64,000 nucleotides of DNA, from contig CM052355.1 of NCBI GenBank assembly GCA_028551475.1, positions 24,641,580 through 24,705,579 of the forward strand. Reading direction: 5' to 3'. Below are positions 60,167-64,000 of this stretch, in pieces. Numbering within the stretch: the stretch's first letter is position 1; every line of letters begins with the position of its first letter. The notes beneath the pieces were generated by a model, which made no database searches, was not told where the DNA came from, and worked only from the letters and a program-made list of their open reading frames with translations. The DNA comes from Casuarina equisetifolia (Eukaryota; Streptophyta; Magnoliopsida; Fagales; Casuarinaceae). A program made the translations under genes and the position numbers.

Positions 60167-63100
60167 ATTATATGTGAATAGCCCAAGTCAACCTATCCTC
60201 AAAAGGCTTTATTGAAAAGATGAGTTATTATAGCTTATAAGGTGCATTACATGTCCTTTCCTCTTCAATGGGAGACCCTCATGTTTAATATTTTATCATA
60301 GTTCAAGCTCAATTTTTTTCTTCCAAAAGATTGGCCCATTTGTGAAACTAGGTCTTTTATAAGGCACCAAAGTTGGTCATTCCTTTATGTTATCCAACTA
60401 ATCTAAAAAATGGACCATTCCTTCATAAGTAAAAAGTCTAGCTTGGACTAAGAGAGAATATTGGACACAAAATCAAGTTTGGAAGAACAACACTTATAGT
60501 GTGTCTACTAAGCTTAGATAACTCCTCTTCTTAATGAAGCCTTTTAAGAAAATAGGAACTTAGGCATTTCACAATGCAAAAGTTATGCACATCCTCTAAA
60601 GGTAAGGATGAACAAAAATGGCACATACCTTTATAATTGCCCACTCTTATGCTTATGTCCACTTCCATAGAGTTTATGGCCATAACCATGAGCAATGATC
60701 AACCACAATCATGGTAGTGCCTTATAGCTAATAATGTGTAATAGGTATAAGTTATGACTTGTATCTTTTGACAATGGTATCCTCCTAAAAATTCCACCTT
60801 TTAATGAAAAAAAAAATGATGGTAGTTGAGTTTTTTAAGCTAACAAGCAAACGTTAGAGCAAAGATTGTTAACTCCAAGAATATAGAACATAAGTCTTCT
60901 TCTAATGGCTTGCTTTGCTTTATAGCGGTCAAACTTTGACACCTTTCTAAATCCATTGAGACATGAAAATCTTGTACCTCCAACATTGATGATGTGATCT
61001 CCGTTGCCAAATATTGATAGCTATGGATTGGGTTTCAATATTAGTACTAAATACAAAAAGTTTTATTCAACATATATTTTCATTTTTGTTAGTCCTGTAT
61101 AAAAAATATAAGTAATCTTTTTTTTTAATACATATGAACAATGATGATTTAGAGAAGTATTCTTACCTAAAATGGACTTCAATTTAACATTGGAGAATGG
61201 AATGAAAAATTACAATGAATGATTAAAGTAATAAAGGGAAAGGCTCTAGTTGCAAAAAAATTTAAAATATATTGTTTAGCTTATATTTATTATATATGAG
61301 GTAAATGAAACATATAATGCTTTCAGAGGAAAAAAATTAATATTCTTATATTTTTGACAAAAGTAAAGAAAGTAATATAAGAAAGAGCTTCTCTATTCAA
61401 AATTATAAAATTTTCTTATAATAATGTCATTTTGAATAAAATTTGAAGGCTTCTAATTTTTATTTTTTCGTAAATGTAAGTTATTGATGCATTGAAATCG
61501 AGTCATCATTGATGCAAGTTATTAGCCACAATGATGACTCAATTTCAGTTGAGAGCGTTTTAACTAGTTTGCATTAGTGATCCTTAAAGTATTTGAATAT
61601 TGTCAATCTAGTTTAGTCATTATTATTATTTTGAAAGATATTTTGCAATTGTGCCTTGTAATCAATACATCACCAAAAATTATGAAAACTAGGTTGTTGA
61701 CTACTAAATTGCAAGGATGAACTTTTGTTTTTATGATTTTTTTTCCTAGTTTGTGTTAATTTGGTTTCAATTTTGGGTCAACTTAAAACCACTTACTACT
61801 TGACCTAGAAACAATTTTTTTTTGTTTCTTTTGTATTTTTAAACAAAAAAGCAGGGGAAGATGAATGATTGTAAAAAATGGCAAAAGTATTGCAAAAAGG
61901 GCCTAGAAGGAAATATGTTACCTTAAAAAATTTAAAGGATTGGGATTAATGGACACAAACTTGGAATAATGTGACAATTGGTAAACTTTTATGATCTCTC
62001 ATAAACAATTATTGAAATTTTATATGGATAGGATAGATGATCTTTAAAAGATGTGAGGAAGAAATGAATTGAAAATAGAAATAAAGTGTTCACTAACTTG
62101 GGCTTGAAAAAGAATCTTACAAGTCAAAACACAACTAGTTACCAAATTAAAGTTTAACATCACCACAAGTTTCTCAAAGTTGAACAATAGTAGAGAAGTC
62201 AAGTTGGTAAGTTGGCAAGACTAATATAGAAATTAAAGGGACATAAGCATAACTTTATTTACTAGATCATTATAAAATATAAACTTATCATGGTAAACTA
62301 ATTAGTTGTAGGGAATAACTCAATGAACTAACAATGAAACTTATATTAACAATAACAAAAATAAAAAAATATTCATTTTTAAATACAAGTTTCACTAAAT
62401 GCATATAAAGGACAATATTGGCAATAAGTAGAGTATCTCTACGGATTGAACAACAGAAAAAGGAAGTGATTTAGATGATTTAAGCTATAAAAATCAAAAG
62501 TTTTACATCAAACATTCATAGTGAGCCATTTAAAGCTATAATACACCATATTTGGAACAAAAAGAATAAAAGAAGATTTAGTGGCCAAAGCCTTAAAAGT
62601 ACTACCATTGTTGCTAAGATTAAAAAAAATAATGTGAAAGGTAGAATCTCATCAATTGAAGACATAATGCTTATAAATTAGAATAAACATTTACTAGAAC
62701 TATAGAATTTTTCAATACCATTTTTAAGCTTAAGTGTTGGACGATTGATTAAATTATTTTGTATTATAAATTTTAAGATGTATAAAATATGTGACAGTTC
62801 AAAAAGAAAAACTGTCATGTCATGAACTTCGCGCGTTTTCATGACATAGATCACATCCATTGTAGAACTAATTCATGTCCGAGGTAATTAATAACACATA
62901 TCATATCTGTATTCATATTTTTTTAGGAATATATATGAGCTATTCCCTTTTATGAAACATGTAGAGGTAAATGATAGTTTTAAGTGCACAAAAACTAATA
63001 AGACGGCCAAAGGCAATGGTAGCCAATTGAGCTAGAAATATTTTGTTAACGTGGAAGAGTGGCTGCGCAATTCAACGGTCTGCTCTAGGTCTCCATTGTG

Positions 63101-64000
63101 CAAACAGAAAGTTTGGAAATACACGGTGCTTGGATGGTTGAAAAGGATGAGAGCAAAGCGATAGCTTGAATTAGAATAGAAGCGGGGAGAGCCAAAGTGG
63201 GAGAAGAGGTCCTAGTCCAAATATGATAACCTAGTTGCAGAATTACTCCTTTTCAATGAAGAAATAAAATGGTTTGCTGGGAAACTTGACAGAAAGGTGA
63301 AAGAATAGTTTGTTATTATCATGCAAATACTGAGGTATTCTTATCATGCAAATAGTATCTTTAAGACAAAAAAAAAAAAAGCAATAATGAGGAAAGTATG
63401 TAAATTTTATGAGAAGGCATGCTAGTGCATTTGATAAACTTCGTATGATTAATACTATAAAATTATATGATTGACTTCATTATAATTTTGAGTTTATTGA
63501 ATAATTGATAAACTTCATAACAACATGGTAGAATTTTGTCATAGTAGTTGATTTAACGATGAGAAAAGCATGCTAGCATAAAGCTATCCTACGACACAAA
63601 GCCAGGCTAAACTGGACATTGTTACTTTGTGCAATGGAACCTGTCCCGGCCCCTCAAGAATCAGCCGCTTTTCCAACCGTGGAATAATTACATGGATGAG
63701 AAGCACACTAAAACGTGATTAATAAGAAATGATAACATTGGATTGAGCAGGCGTCGTATGAAAGCGAAAATGACAACCTTATTTACTTGGAATGACACCA
63801 AATTTCATCGACGAGAGAAACATAAGTATACAAGGAGAGGATAGGGACCTAAAAATCAGCTCAAAAGAGTTGACACTATGACAGAAAAACCTATAAGGAA
63901 ACACAAACTACGTTAATGAATTCACCTGCTTCATTAACTTCTTGTCTCCTAGACCCAGAAAGGGACCGTTCCAATAAAAGTTTTTAAACGGTACAAAAGT
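60167..64000. other. AT-rich intergenic DNA to the window end
   Basis: No open frame of convincing length or domain is seen. A near-perfect hairpin lies at 61494-61546. Poly-A runs and scattered short repeats occur. 63050-63230 and 63590-63720 are slightly less AT-rich but unrecognised. Confidence 0.5.
61494..61546. repeat. Inverted repeat (hairpin), 18-bp arms
   Basis: The left arm GAAATCGAGTCATCATTG (61494-61511) is complementary at 17 of 18 positions to the right arm CAATGATGACTCAATTTC (61529-61546), with a 17-base loop. It may be the core of a small foldback element; no target-site duplication was identified. Confidence 0.6.

Noticed and set aside
57450..60171. Target-site duplication around the copia element
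   Set aside because: The five bases before (GTATG) and after (ATTAT) the LTR pair do not match, so no duplication is claimed.
1..64000. CRISPR arrays, bacterial operons, tRNA or rRNA genes
   Set aside because: No regularly spaced repeats, ribosome-binding-site operons or recognisable tRNA/rRNA signatures were seen; the window is plant nuclear DNA.

Overview
This window is nuclear DNA of a flowering plant, most likely a eudicot. It has AT-rich intergenic DNA, many GT-AG introns, plant-specific gene families (plastid-type G6PDH, fasciclin-like arabinogalactan protein, NF-YB, nitrile-specifier-like kelch protein) and decayed Ty1/copia elements. No bacterial operon, CRISPR array or convincing tRNA/rRNA gene was seen.

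Layout. About 1-32800 is a tandem array of one Nudix hydrolase gene (8 coding exons, about 288 aa). Six units can be traced. A (1-2500) is a pseudogene lacking exons 1-3. B (5220-9900) is intact. C (11321-14029) is a young 2.71 kb tandem duplicate carrying only exons 7-8. D (14500-18900) and E (22080-27000) are intact. F (28740-32830) is a pseudogene whose middle was replaced by an antisense copia fragment. The units share promoters, introns and 3' flanks, so the whole locus was copied, not just the coding sequence.

34135-35759 is a two-exon kelch protein gene. 37070-37830 is a degenerate triple repeat. 39307-43301 is a ten-exon plastid-type glucose-6-phosphate dehydrogenase that is open throughout but has Glu in place of the key Lys of the RIDHYLGK active-site motif. 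44148-45481 (minus) is a fasciclin-like arabinogalactan protein with a one-base frameshift that removes its GPI-anchor end. 49179-49841 (minus) is a single-exon NF-YB subunit. 52531-53250 (minus) is a single-exon membrane protein of unknown function. 55511-56146 is a 341-bp-period direct repeat. 57455-60166 is an old internally deleted copia element with both LTRs. 60167-64000 has no recognisable gene.

The genes do not form one pathway. The Nudix array would supply several related nucleotide-diphosphate hydrolases. The other genes are unrelated neighbours in plastid carbon metabolism, cell wall/surface and transcription. Exon borders were set by eye from splice consensus, reading-frame continuity and comparison between array copies; the family names come from protein patterns I recognise, not from a search.
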